Source of the DNA: Aptenodytes patagonicus
Lineage: Eukaryota > Chordata > Aves > Sphenisciformes > Spheniscidae
Assembly (NCBI RefSeq): GCF_965638725.1
Contig: NC_134950.1
Location: forward strand, 133,253,636 to 133,317,635
Direction of reading: 5' to 3'
DNA: 64,000 bases
The position numbers were made by a program, and so were the translations under genes. Under the pieces are notes generated by a model. The model had not been told where the DNA came from. It saw only the letters and a list, made by a program, of their open reading frames with translations, and did not search any database. Position 1 is the stretch's first letter. Each line of letters opens with the position of its first letter. Positions 48,821 to 61,621 of the stretch are shown here, piece after piece.

Positions 48821-51537
48821 AAGAAGGTGCAGTCACAGGCCAAACCGTGCCAGTCTCAGACCGCCTGCTGTCAGGCTGAGAGGACGACCGGGAGTGGGAA
48901 CATCCCAGCCCGGCTGCTCCGGCCAGTGCACTCATCACTGCATTATCTCAGGCCTCCTGAGGTAAGAAAAGTAAAAAACAAAATACAAAATTTAACAGCA
49001 TACATTATGCATATCAACGAATGCGCAAGCAGGCTTACAACTGGAGCCGCACGGCTTTGCTGCCACCACTTCAGCGCCCTAAAAGTATTTGTTATGTCTG
49101 ACATTCTGCCCAGAACTGATTTTTTAATTCATTAAAACAGATGAATACACTTTGAATTTGGAGTTCAATGGGGATAGCATTCAGACCAACACAACAACAC
49201 AGTGCCGAGCTGCCGGAGGGGGTAGGAGAGGGCAAGAAGGGTGCTGCCCAGGTACGCACCAACGTTTGCCATCTTTGAAAAGTCGACGTTTGTGAGGGAG
49301 GAAGAAAACAGAGGGGGGAAAAAAGGCCGGCTTTGGAATGGCACAGAAGTGTCCTGAGCTAGGAAAGCATTTCGGAGGGCTGGAATAGCCGTGAGGCTAC
49401 AGCAAGGTCTCCCTGCTCTCTAACTGCCGGCAGGGTTAGTATTGCTTTGGTTTTGGTCAGAGCCAGGTATTGTCACAACTTTCCTCTGACTCGTCTTCAG
49501 TCTGCCCTGCTCCATCCACGGCCCACTTCTTTGCTCTATGGGGCTGCCTATCTAGGACTACTAGGTTTCTTTCCCACTCATTAAAAAGTCCAAGACTTCT
49601 GACGAAGCTCCAAATTCAGAAAACATTGTGCAAAATGCTGCTTGGAGCTATCTAAGCTGAGGTGTTTCTAACCACACAAAGTATGTGAAAAATCCATGAT
49701 GATGGAGAGCAACTTCCCTATAGCCAAAAAGCGCTTTCAGCTCTAGAAACTACAGACCATAATTTCTATGCGATGTCAACGCTGTGATAAACAGTGTTTA
49801 TTTTTCTTTTGCTGCTTCTATAAAGCATCCAGCTTCCTTTTCTGTCACACACAAACACAGTTACAATATAGATGTAGTGACTTCCAGTTTAGCCCATAAA
49901 AGTCACTGTGCAGCTTCCCATTCATACACGTAAGTCCTGCTTTGACTTAAAAATGAGACTGCTGGCAAGGATAGAGGGGTCTCCTTGGGATAAGGCTAGG
50001 ATGCACACGCTCTCAAATGCTATCATCACTCTTCTCATTTTGTTCCTCCACCACTGGATGCTTAAAGAAAATGTGCATTTTGTTTTCTTTCTTTTTTTTC
50101 TTTAAGTTTCTTTAGAGGCATTCTTTCACTTTCTGAAATCTTGCAGGATGTTTCAAGGCAGGACACCACATCAAATTAGGATGGCAGTGAGTGTTTCCAC
50201 TGCAGATGAGCTCACAGGAGCCTTTAACAAAAGGTTTGCTAGAAATGCATCCCCTCCGCCCCCCAGCTCCACGGCCAAGTTTGCTTTTCAGCCTCTCCTG
50301 GCTGATGATTAGTTTAATATTCTGAACCAAGATCCTGCTTGACAGATGATTCCACTACCACCGATAGTTTGGGCCACATATCAACATTTTATAAATTCTT
50401 AATTTTCTCACTGCAGCCATATTGAACAGTTTTGTGCAAATGAGGCTTATAATTACTCAGATAAATCAGTCCAATGCAGTATTTCTTAGGATCTTTCTCA
50501 ATTTTCTCCCTGGAGGATGGGATCCCATCTGCTTCGCCACATTCAGGCTAATTGAAGGGCACTGACTTTTCCAAATGGATTCATTAATTACTCTAGCCAG
50601 ATTCTCTGTGGGGTTCTTCATTCAATGGGTGACACTTGGGCTTGTACTATACCATCCACCCATGTTTAGCAATGTTGCTCTGATTCTCAGCTACGAGCTA
50701 AAACGTTTGCAGATGCATTGGCAGGAATGGTTCTGGCCTTAACCGTACAGTGTTACAAAACAAATGTTAATTCTGCTTCTCCTTTGCTTCTAATTTAATA
50801 CGCATTCAGAATCTATAAATATTGTAACCACGACTGTTTCAATATGTTTTACTCCTTGCCATCATAAATATAAGCAACCGCCCCAAAGAAGAAACCATAA
50901 GTTTACAGGTATTGCATTGCCAACAGCAGAAAAATAAGAGAAACAAGCGTTTACTGTCACGTTGCAGAAAATCTGGTATGTGTGGCAGCATAATGTGAAA
51001 TTAAACTATTAAATGCAAAGCTGTCCTATATAATTCTGGGCCTGTGTTGATTTTATTTAGTACCGCAGCAGCCTGGGTTTTCAATAAACTCATGTGTAAA
51101 CATATTGCTCACTCAAACATCAGGCAGACACCAAAGAAAAATAAAGAGCCATCTAGCAAAGACCTAACTTAGGTGAGCAAGGTGGTGGTGGCGATCTGCA
51201 GACAGGAGGGAACCTGCCAGCAGTCACAGAGTCTGGCTCTGCTGGAAGGTTTATCAGCTTTCCCCAATAGCAGGCACAATTTCATGCAACTTAAAATATT
51301 TTATATTCCGAGTGCTCGGTTGGTTAATTCAGGTCTATGAGGCAACCGGCCTGGGAATCGGTGACACAATCTGCTGTGAGTGAACAACAAGCCTTGACGC
51401 TTTCCAGGAATCCCAAAGCATTTTGTAAACATCGGACCCAACTGTGGAAGTTGCCCGGCCTCTTCGCGTGGGTCCGTGCTGCCGCACCTCACGCTGCTTT
51501 AAAGATGAACCCAATGTCACTAAATGCGGTGGGACAC

Positions 51538-51635
51538 CCAGTTTACAGATCAGTGAACTAAAACTCTGAGATTGCCCCAATATCATAGAAACCCTTAGTG
51601 GCAGAGCCAGAAACACAGTCCAAGAGCTGACTTGC
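51538..51635 (-). repeat. MIR-like ancient SINE relic
   Basis: In reverse orientation the order GTTTACAGAT, TGAACT, TTGCCCCAATATCATA, CTTAGTGGCAGAGCCAG and ACACAGTCCAAGAGCTGAC follows the MIR consensus (tail, core, then 5' part) as I remember it. It is more complete than the relic at 35930. MIR relics in birds are old and uncommon. Confidence 0.6.
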
Positions 51636-51780
51636 TTACAAACAGGGAACAGTCCCGCTCCCTTTAACTCTTTCCTGCCGATGGTAGGAAAAGGTCCCAG
51701 GATGCAATAAGGGTCTACCTTCTTGTGCCTTATTAAAGGCAATAACTCTACTTACCGCCACGAACAGACAATAGAAAAAC

Positions 51781-51795
51781 TATATATATATATAT
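51781..51795. repeat. Short (TA)n tract
   Basis: A 15-base TATATA run; similar short TA tracts occur near 11040, 21840 and 45060. Confidence 0.8.
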
Positions 51796-52507
51796 TTTAG
51801 CTTTAACTATGTTGTTGCTTTGGGCAGTTAATGTCATGCAAACAAAAATCTAATGATGCAATTCATCTGACAAATCAGTGAAAGTATAATTCTTCTCACA
51901 TAACACGCCACAGACCTAAACAAATTACTCAGGTAAGTAGACCAGGTACATAGGGATGTAGGTAGGGCCATGGGTGTGTATGTAGGGATGTACTTTGCTC
52001 TACAATTCAAGAAAGAACTTCTCTTCCCTGCTATCCTTTCCTTCTTAGCTCAGCAGTTGTGCTTCCCCAAAGGTCTGACTAAGATGGACTTGATAAGGAG
52101 CTTCTTTTTTGGGACAGAAAAGGTTGCTCTCACAACCTTCCCCTCTGATTGCCAGCTTATCTCTTCTAAATGAGGTACTCCTGCTCTCTCAGCCGTTAAT
52201 AAATTCACTCCTTCACTGGCCAGTGCAGCAAGCTAACGCACCTTCAAAGAGAAAGTCTGAAGCAACTCTGTCATCACCTGGCAGCACAGAGTTATTCTGA
52301 ATTTGAGTGGTTGGCTATTTGTTTTTTTTTTTCCTTCTCATTTTGTTTGTCTCTCATCTCTCCCTGGTTTATAAACAACTGTTCAGCAGTCAAAAAGCAG
52401 TTCATAAATTGTTCACAAAGAAAAGTAAAGCTAAGCAAGGAGCCTGTATCTTTTGCCGCTTATTTGTTTTTTCCTCTAGAGCCGGTGCTGGCAGACGAAG
52501 TGCGGCC

Positions 52508-52532
52508 GGCAGGCAGGCAGGCAGGCAGGCAG
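52508..52532. repeat. (GGCA)n microsatellite
   Basis: Six GGCA units in a row lie in a short GC-rich patch about 55 bp before the ancient repeat fragment at 52585. Confidence 0.9.
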
Positions 52533-52584
52533 TCCCCCTCCTCTGCCCTCCCCTCCTGGCTGGATGGTAGCTGGCCCGGTGGCT

Positions 52585-52628
52585 ACAGGGGAGCTACGCT
52601 GATATATGTCAGCTGAGAATCTGGCCCT
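52585..52628 (+). repeat. Ancient amniote repeat fragment
   Basis: GGGGAGCTACGCTGATATAT followed by CAGCTGAGAATCTGGCCC closely follows a dispersed element I know from reptile and bird sequences. It is the best-preserved of the fragments of this type in the window. Confidence 0.5.
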
Positions 52629-53984
52629 GTCCGTCCGAGTACATTCCAGCGCTGTCGGTTAGCACCGCATCTGGTTGTTTTTGAGTTCTCAGAAGCCAGC
52701 CAGAGATATTTTTGTTTAGGTTAATACATTTTATCACCTTTATGACAGTGAAAATCTATAGTTCGAGTGCTCCAGTTCTTAAAGGGGGTGTCCAGGACCT
52801 ATGAATCACAAGGAATGTTTTGCAGCAAAAGGGACACTCAGTGTGTTTTGCAATGTAAGAAATCAGTCTAGACATTACCAACTTCTAAAAAACAATGTTG
52901 AAAGCAGCCCACTAAAACTTCTCTGAATTATTTTTTAAAAAATTCAACAACAGCTCCACATGCTCAAATGAACTTGATCACGAGCCAAAGTCAGTAAGCT
53001 AGTCTCAGCCCTAACCGCGGCAGTGCTACACCTTTTTATTCTAGAGCTGAGGAATATGACGTATTATATACACCAGTGAATTGTAAAGTAGTTAATTTTC
53101 TGTGCAGCTGATGGGAGTGATCGATTGGGCTCACCCCTTACAACTGCCTCACCTTCTCCCTTCTCCCTCTCCCCTCCTCCCTCCCTGCCCCAGAAATGGC
53201 TCCGACCACAACATCCATCAAGTCCCATATGCAATTTTAGCAAAGAGCTTCACAGGACAGCAAGCAGGGCTTCACGCTCGCTCTGTATTTAAGTATTACA
53301 GCCAGTTTTGCCCTGCACAGCTCTAAATCAGACCGTAATATTATTTCCTATCTCAAGCCCTTTTCTGTTGCAGTTACGGAAGAACTGCATTACTATTTTA
53401 TTTCACATGACGTTTGAGGTGGAGAGGAAAATGTAACAGGATTCAGTGGCAGATAAAACTGCCTGCAAGTTGTTTAAAATTTTCCCTAATTCTTTCCCGT
53501 CAATTTTATCGACAACTTTTTCCCGTTACAGTAGCATTCCATAATATTTCAGTAAGATTCAGAGATGAGCTCACTCACTTGTTTAACATCTTTATTAGGA
53601 GGGTCCAGTACCATTTCACTGGTCTTCCAAGTCCATACTTCCAAAAGGCTATTTTTTCCATTATTGTCTTCTGATTGAAAAACATCAAGACACAGACGAA
53701 TGTGTCTTTTTGACCTTAAAATCACTATAATTTTGAGTAAGAAGTAATCAAGAGCAACATACATCTAACAGGATTTGCCCACAAAAGGAATAATCATGAT
53801 TTTTTTTTGAAACTGTTTCATAAACTGGTACATGCTGGGGTGGACCAAATTATATCCCCTTAAACTGGGCATACACTAGTTTAAACTAGATTTAGAAAAA
53901 TCGCAGAAGCTGCTTCCAGAGAATATTATTAGCCATGCTGATTTAAAAATGAAACTCACCTTTGTCCATATACTAGACAGAATG

Positions 53985-53987
<3 letters not shown>

Positions 53988-54015
<28 letters not shown>
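53988..54015. repeat. Poly-T run (28 bases)
   Basis: An uninterrupted homopolymer. On the minus strand it is poly-A, but nothing upstream looks like a retrotransposed sequence, so it is treated as a simple repeat. Confidence 0.9.
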
Positions 54016-57000
54016 GGTCTTTTCCTCCTTTTGATTCTGGAGGTTCAAATTACTGGAAAATAAGTAAGAATATACTTTGAAGTAACAAAATCTTTGCCAA
54101 TGATGTCAAACTACGCAGCTAATGTCACAGCTTATCTGCAGTGTAGGATCTGACATGAATCCTACCTTCTTCAAAATTTGTTTCTCTCACACTGTGGCAA
54201 AATATGATAAATATACCACAGCAGAGATATTGGAAGAATTCGCTTCACGTATGCAGTTGTTGCCCTGGGACAGCTGAGTAAACAGCTTGCAAAAGTCTGT
54301 TTGAAGACTGCCAGCTAGTTACACCCATAATTTCATCTCTATTAACAAAAACAACTCAAACTGTCGCAATGCCCCGAGTTGATTACCGAGCATCTAAATT
54401 ATAGAGTGTTGCTTGAGTAACCCTCTGCAGCAGCAGGGGCTGTGTTTTGATACCTGTTCAATACTTCCCACCTTGCTGATTAGTAGAATATCCATCAAAG
54501 CCAGCAAATACATAGGAAAAGATACAGAGAGGTTTTGGCAATATTATCCCATGACTGACAGAAAAATAGTTGTGCAATACTGTTCGACTAAGTGAGTCAG
54601 AATAACAAGTCTTATAAATATGTCCTCCTGAGCTGGATATAGAACAATCTGGGGAATGAGAGAGTGATCTGGGGAAAAAAAAATCCACAGTAACCACATT
54701 TGCAAATAATGCCATCGTCGTGTTCAAATAGCTGGAGTTTCTGATGCGGTGCTCAACACCAGATCGTCAATGTGGATACCTGCACAGGCTTACAAAACTT
54801 CAAAATGATGTGCTGACAAAAACCAGAAGACTGCTTGGGCTGTAACACCAGAACTGGAATGGAAAATAACAGCTTGCTGGTGACCCTCTTACTGGAAATT
54901 TGAGAGTCCCTCACTGAGAGTACCTGAGTGAGTTATTCCACACTAACATGACGGCCAAAATATGGCCAGAAATCAGTATCAGCAGCTCTGCCTGGTGACT
55001 GTAACGCACAAAGCACAGAAAGAGCTGGCCAAAGCCTTCACTAGTAAAGAAGGAAACTCCGTTACACACGTCAATCTGCCAATGGAAATAATCTGGAGTG
55101 GAGATAAATACAAAAGAAATACCTGGGAAATATCAAAGAGTGGCTTGAGTAATTTTCCAAATTAAAGTGATGGCTTTGTAGGCTTTTTATATTTCCGTTT
55201 AATTTCTATTCTTCCTTTTAAGCTTCATTAATCAAATCAAGCAAAAAAGCTTGTACAAGGACTCCACGGATTCACATCATACTTCAAACTTAGGCCTGTT
55301 GACTTGCTTGGTGAAAAAGGGCTACACCAATGCAACATCACACAAAATTATAGAATCAGAAATCGTTTAGACCAAGGGAACCCAAATTTTTGTTTGTGGA
55401 AACAATATGATGGCTATCATGCAATGCAGCAAAACATATATGCACTGCAATACATTTAGGCATGGTATTACATTTAAGCACATGTTGTGCTGCATACATT
55501 GACATTCGCTACTGTGAATGTATTAAGTCCTTTGTAACACATAAAAAATTGGGGAACTGCAAATATCATGTGAGCTATATGTTGGGAATCCCCAATTTCA
55601 GCATTGGTAAACACAGCTACAGCATATGGAATCTACATTTCACCAAAATCTGAATGACCATCACTCTCAGTATTTGTAGCAATTTCCAGTTCTTTTGATG
55701 AATTGCCCTTACAAAAATACGTATTTCTTAATCGTACTGAGTTTGATTAAGTTTTTAACTGCAAAAGGCCTGGCAAGACGAATGAAGACTTCAGACAAAG
55801 ATTTAAAAATTATGCATTCAAAGAAACATGCTCCCTCCTGTTCAAATTTGTCTTTCCACATTGTCTTAACATATTAAGAAATCTTAACACATTAAACAGA
55901 AATTGTGCAATAATTTTAGAGATTAATGACAAGAGTGGGAGAAGACAATGACTTTTCTTTGAGAAATTATCTGGAGGCACTTTGCCTCCAGTCTCCAATT
56001 AAAAAGAAACCACAGAACACCTTTTATCTTCCCCTATTTCAATTTCTTCTTCAAAATACTGTGCTGAAGCAGTATCCTGGACCAAAAAACAGGAATGAAC
56101 TAGATAACATGAGCAATCTGGGTAATAGGCTTTATGTAGTCCACAGAATTCGAGCATGATTGTGCTTATTTCACAAAAGCTATGTCTGTGTACATTATAC
56201 TCTGAATTGTACAGACTGTATGCAAGAGGTGCGGCAAACTGAACAGAATTATGTATGCCTCTGTGTGTATCATTCCCACCAAACCCAACTTTTTCGGCTA
56301 GGTTATGGTTCTCTAATGCAGATGTCCCATGCAAGCCAAAGTGCCAGCAAGCATCCCAGAAATTCAACTGTTCATACTAATGGTGTGACACAGAGTTTAT
56401 ATGCATTTTGCAGGTCACCTAGCACATTGTTCTGATGTGGTTTTGCATTAGCATTGGAAGGACAGTGAGATACGATATTAGATTGCAAATGATGATTGCG
56501 GCAGTTAGGACAGTGAAGGAGAATGGGTGATTTGTGTTGCCAGTGATTGCGCATAGAGATTACAGAGGTGAATTGCTGCACGTGTGTCTGACAGTAGTTG
56601 AACCCAGTCTCTTTCTCCATCTTTCCCTTCATGCTTTTGTTGACTGGGCTCAAAGATTGTACATTTGTACACACACCCACATGTGTGTGCCTTATTCATT
56701 GTACCCCCTCTGACCTGCCCGCCTGTAAAACTCTCCTGTGCGCCCCCATTCAGCCCCTCGCAGGTCCCTGGGCAGGGCTCCCGCCATCTCAGCATGTCAC
56801 TCTGCAGCCGCTGCAAAGCAGTTCAAGGTCACTAGGTGGACAGCAGGCTGCAAGCACACTGTGTTATTGCTACCATGGCAGTTCAAGTGGAAATATCTGC
56901 GAGGTTCTTCACAAGCCCGAAATTTCCATAAGGTTCACTTCCAAGCGAGTATAGAGTATACGGATGGAGTATGAAAACAACGGGGGCGCTTGGTAACGTT

Positions 57001-60000
57001 TATAGTTGTTGTGAAGGGAGCAGCTGAGTGAGAGCTCAAAGAGTTGGCACAGGATCTCCTCCTCCTCCAGCCTAGCAAGGAAAAGACATTACAGGAACGG
57101 GGGGGAGAAGGCGGGGATCTACCACTGCGGAGGAGCTCAGCGCTTGAAGAGTTACGAACATGCCGCCCATCAAGGGTAGGACTGCTGTTGGACACAGTGA
57201 CTGCAGAGAGTGAAATGATTAACCAAAGTTACAAAATAAGGAAAATAGGGCACCAAAAAGCTGTGACCCACCCACTCAAACACATATGTGAAACTATAAA
57301 TCAAACACTAACCGCCCAGCAAATTGGCAGCTGGCACTGTAACGTTACTGCGGTGCCAGTAAGGCTACCTTATATGTTTCGGGTTAACTTTGTTTTTTAA
57401 GGTCTTTGCCACAAAAGAAAAGCCTTAAAAATATATGTACGTGCAGCTGAATTTAGGAGTAGGGAACAAGAATAAAGAAACTCTAAGAGAGCAGCAACGC
57501 TGCCCTACTGCCTATCGGCTCCCACCATTACCTTCCTGTAAAACCCTGGTGAAGAAACTAAAGGGAATTAGGTTCAGCGTCTCTGCCAATCTGTCATTTC
57601 AACAGGAAGCACTTTCTGCCATGCAGTAATAAATGTTTCTTGCTGGCAAATTCACTTTTTTACCACCTCTAGCGTCTCACTAGGACTGGCGGCAGACAAC
57701 TTCACCAAACCTTAAAGCCAGCGTTTTATAACATCTACATAGTGTCTTCTATTGTAACAGCATCAACGCCCCCCCCCCCAGCAAACCTTTTAAATTCTCT
57801 CTTTTCCAGTGCCATTGGTGAACTTTAATGAGGTTTGTGGTCCAAAAGGCGAGTGTTGTTCTGAATTTCTTACCAAATATATTGGCAAAACAACAGCTGT
57901 TGTACAGTGCTAAGGCTGTCTCCTACCCACCCCCTGCTTTGGCACCGCTTGCTTGGATGTGTTGATTCATACGTAGGAGAAGGGGAAAGCACTGGACCCA
58001 CTGGCTGTAGAGCGTAGGAAGGAGGTGCGTCTGCCAGCAAATCTCTAGACTTTGATCGCTCCTACTTATTTGCCTCTGTCTCCCTGCTGCACTCATTTTG
58101 CCTACAGTCATCCCACCTTGGCAAGGATGTTTGCAAAAGCTTATGAGCCAAGCATAGTCAAGCCTAGTTAGTATAGAGATGGGAAACCTCCAAGGAAAAC
58201 CTAGCTACCGCAGGAAGATATCCAGCTGGCATGCTGCTTTCTTTTTTAGAAAAAAACAGTCACCCAGCATTGCGCGGTGGGTGAGGGGGCAGGAATTCAG
58301 TGGTGGAAAGCACTTTTTCCTTTCTTCTTTCAAACCGAAGCCTGGGTCACTTACAATCACTGAAGGACCATAAGAATTTACCCAGAACAGTCACATGAAA
58401 AGAGATATCCAGGTGAAAATCTAACCTGATTTGTATTCTACCTCCTTAAAATTATGCCTGCAAATCCTAAACACGCCTCCCCTTTCCCGATTTAAGGTAT
58501 TGAGTGGATTGGATACTCTCTATAAGAAGCTACAACGTTTCACCTCAAAGGGTTTTAGTATAAAAAGTCATTCAAGCTCGCTAAAGGCTTTGGCATGAAA
58601 TACAACACATCTAACTCTCTTTGCATCTCATGTAGTCATGTGGACTCATGAAAATGCAACGTCCCACCATCTGACCAATGAAGATTGCATTTTACGTAAG
58701 TATAAAAAGTCAATGCCAGATGCCTGTAGAATGAGACCCAGTACGTCCTGGTGGTCTACGAGACGTCAGAAGGTGGTCCTTGAAATGTCTGGAAACACAT
58801 ACGCATGTTCCTGTGCAGCTGGGAGGTCAGTGTCTATAGGCAGGGCTCTAGCTGGGAGTCAGTACCCAGTTCGTGTTAGTGTCTAATTAACATGTTTGTA
58901 ATGACAGCAAAAAAGTTATAATTTCACAAAATAATATTTTGTTTACAATAAATGCTGCATATCTCATCTACCACACCACTGCCACCACTGCCTTCCCTGC
59001 CCAACAGCTAAACAACCGTGGAATGCAACATTATCTCCAGTTTGTTCGTAACGGTGAGATGCACTTCCAGTTTAAAAATGTGAAGAATCACATTCAGGGG
59101 ATGCTTCAGTAAAGGTTTGTGTCCCTGGTTCATCCTGCCAGTATGAACATCGCCCATTTTATGGGATTTGCACCTCTGGGTTTCTGTTCTACCACCCACA
59201 GTCACTGTAATTTCCTATTACTTCAGCATCCGCCCACAGGTTCTCCGAACAATATATTGGGCTCTTCAGGCACTATGACAATACTGATACATAATAATTA
59301 CATTACTATACATTTGCATACCCACCCTGCCTTCTCCAGCAACTCCTGAGCTGGGGCAGCAACAGATTTGAGTTCTACCAAGACAGCCGCACTCTGACCG
59401 ACCGAGGATGCTGCTTTGGTCCTGGTGGTGCGCAGGGGATGCACGTACAGAAAAGCCCAGCACTGCAACCAACGCATACATTGTCATTTCCATCAAAGTG
59501 GGAAACGTGTCGTTTTCAGTAGAGCGTGACTCAGAAGCCCACTTCTTGATAGAAAGGAGTCTTTAACTTTGTTTTTGTCTAATCAAAACCATGAAACAGC
59601 TACATTTCACCCGATTTGCTCAACATCATGTGAAAGTGTTTGCAACTGTAAGCAAAGGATTAAAAATATCATGAAGATTAGCAAGGGGAAGATGGGAACA
59701 GCCTGGCAGGATGGTGGTTGACAGCTGATGTTTATTAGGACTGGAATGAGCGGTAAGTTAACAAAACCTGCCACTTCAAAACAACCAAAACCAAACATGT
59801 CCCGAGGATCAGAATCGGGAAGGGGAGGGGGTGACAGAGTAGGCAATCCCTCCCCACAACTGTTCTGTTGGCTTTTGCTTTGGGATATAGCAAATTCTAG
59901 CACACAATGTACCAGATCCTCATTATTGAAAACATCACAGCTTGCTGAGCGTACTAGTACATATGAAGTTTATAGTAACTCCATATTCCTGAGGAGTTCT

Positions 60001-61558
60001 CAAAAAATTTGACTGCAGGGCCTGTATTACAGACCTATTGTCAATAAACTACCTGTATAATATGCCAGGGCACCTAAGACAACCCAATCCCCTTCAGTCT
60101 AATACAGAGGAATGTTAAGCTTGGGAATTATAATGATATTATCACTGTTGCTGTGTAGTAACAGGGGAAAATACTGACTTTCAGTGATCTCAGATTGTTA
60201 AAAATCTGTGAGTAATTAAAATTAATGTGGAAATTTCTGCTAGACTGCTTAAGAAATAAAGAAGCTCCTTGCTAACACTGCTGACTCTGATGAGAAGTTA
60301 AAAATTTGCTGAGGACATCAGACCATGAGAAAAAGAGAAAAAAAAAAATTAAAGAAACAGCTTTTATTTTTTCGGTGGCACATGCACAGCCTGTCATGGG
60401 CTGGCACACTCTCATATGCAATATCATCTTTTAGAGGCTACAATTTTCACTTGATCTTTTAAAAAGAACTATAGCTAGAATCCCATTTGGGGGAAAAACA
60501 TTGATCACAACATGCAAAAAATGAATAGAAGCAGAACTTTTACTGAGTGATACTGCAAGGTTATTTAAAAAATCTTTTTACTTGCAAATGTTGTTGGTTA
60601 TAGCAAAATCTTCCCTTTTGAAGAAACTAAGAATAAAATTAGAGGTAATATGTTAGTCTAATCACTCCACATGAACCAGAACCACAAAAAAATAAAAAAT
60701 TCTGGCATTTCTTGCTACGATTTACTCTCGCAAAAATGATTTGATCCAATTTTTAAATTTGGGCTAACTCATTTGGAAACAGTGACCTGTTTCTGCTTCC
60801 ATCCAATCAAGGAAAAAAATTCCCAGTAGGGCAAGGGTTGAACCATTTTACTTTTAAGTTTATTTTTCCTTGTTGTATTTAATGTTCTAACCAGACGTCC
60901 TACAAAATAAAATACAACAAGCTTGTCTGGACATTTAATAAGGGCCAGATTCAGCAAACACCAGCTAGTAAATTTAGCAATTAATGGGCACAATTCATTG
61001 GCCCTATTTTGTAAAAAGAAAGACACAAATTCAGAGAAGGATATTACATGCAGAGATGTCTCAGAGAGATATTGCTAAAGCGTACATCAATTTTAATTTA
61101 TATGGTTTAATTTTTGGATATGATATCTTTATTGTGTAGAGACTTGCACCATTTCCACTTAACAACAACTATTTTTTAATATTTCCAAATACATAATTTC
61201 AATAGACTTACTCCAGTATAGCATTTTCAAAGTTTGAGAGAATTATCCAGAGCCTTATTGATTTTTGTCTACAGAGGTCAAAGCAGGACATGGTAAAAAC
61301 CCAAAGTACCCATTTCCCTTCTGAATGTCATTAGAGTGTTTTTGTACTTTATAATACTTAAACTATTAGATCATTATGAGGATACATTTCCTTTTTATTA
61401 GTAATATTAATCTATCGCCATTGGTCAAAAGAGCCAAGCTAAAGAAGGTATAAAGAACCTAGCTAATATTAAGAGATGAGTTTCAGTATTTTTGTTCCAG
61501 GCTATGTGGAACAATGGCTTTACAACTGGCCATGAAAGCACCCAGTAAATGTGGTGTT

Positions 61559-61621
61559 GAGGACCTGATCCCACCCCCAGTAAAGTCAGTGGAAAGACTT
61601 CAGCAGCGCTCGGACCAAGCC
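61559..61621. repeat. Ancient palindromic repeat fragment
   Basis: GAGGACCTGATCCCACCCCC, then AGTCAGTGGAAAGACTT, then GCTCGGACCAAGCC matches the order of an old inverted-repeat element (left and right ends roughly reverse-complementary). Moderately diverged. Confidence 0.5.

Noticed and set aside
55349..55376. TATAGAATCAGAAATCGTTT, resembling the reverse complement of a CR1 3' end
   Set aside because: Only about 25 bases are similar and nothing extends into CR1 body sequence on either side; could be chance.
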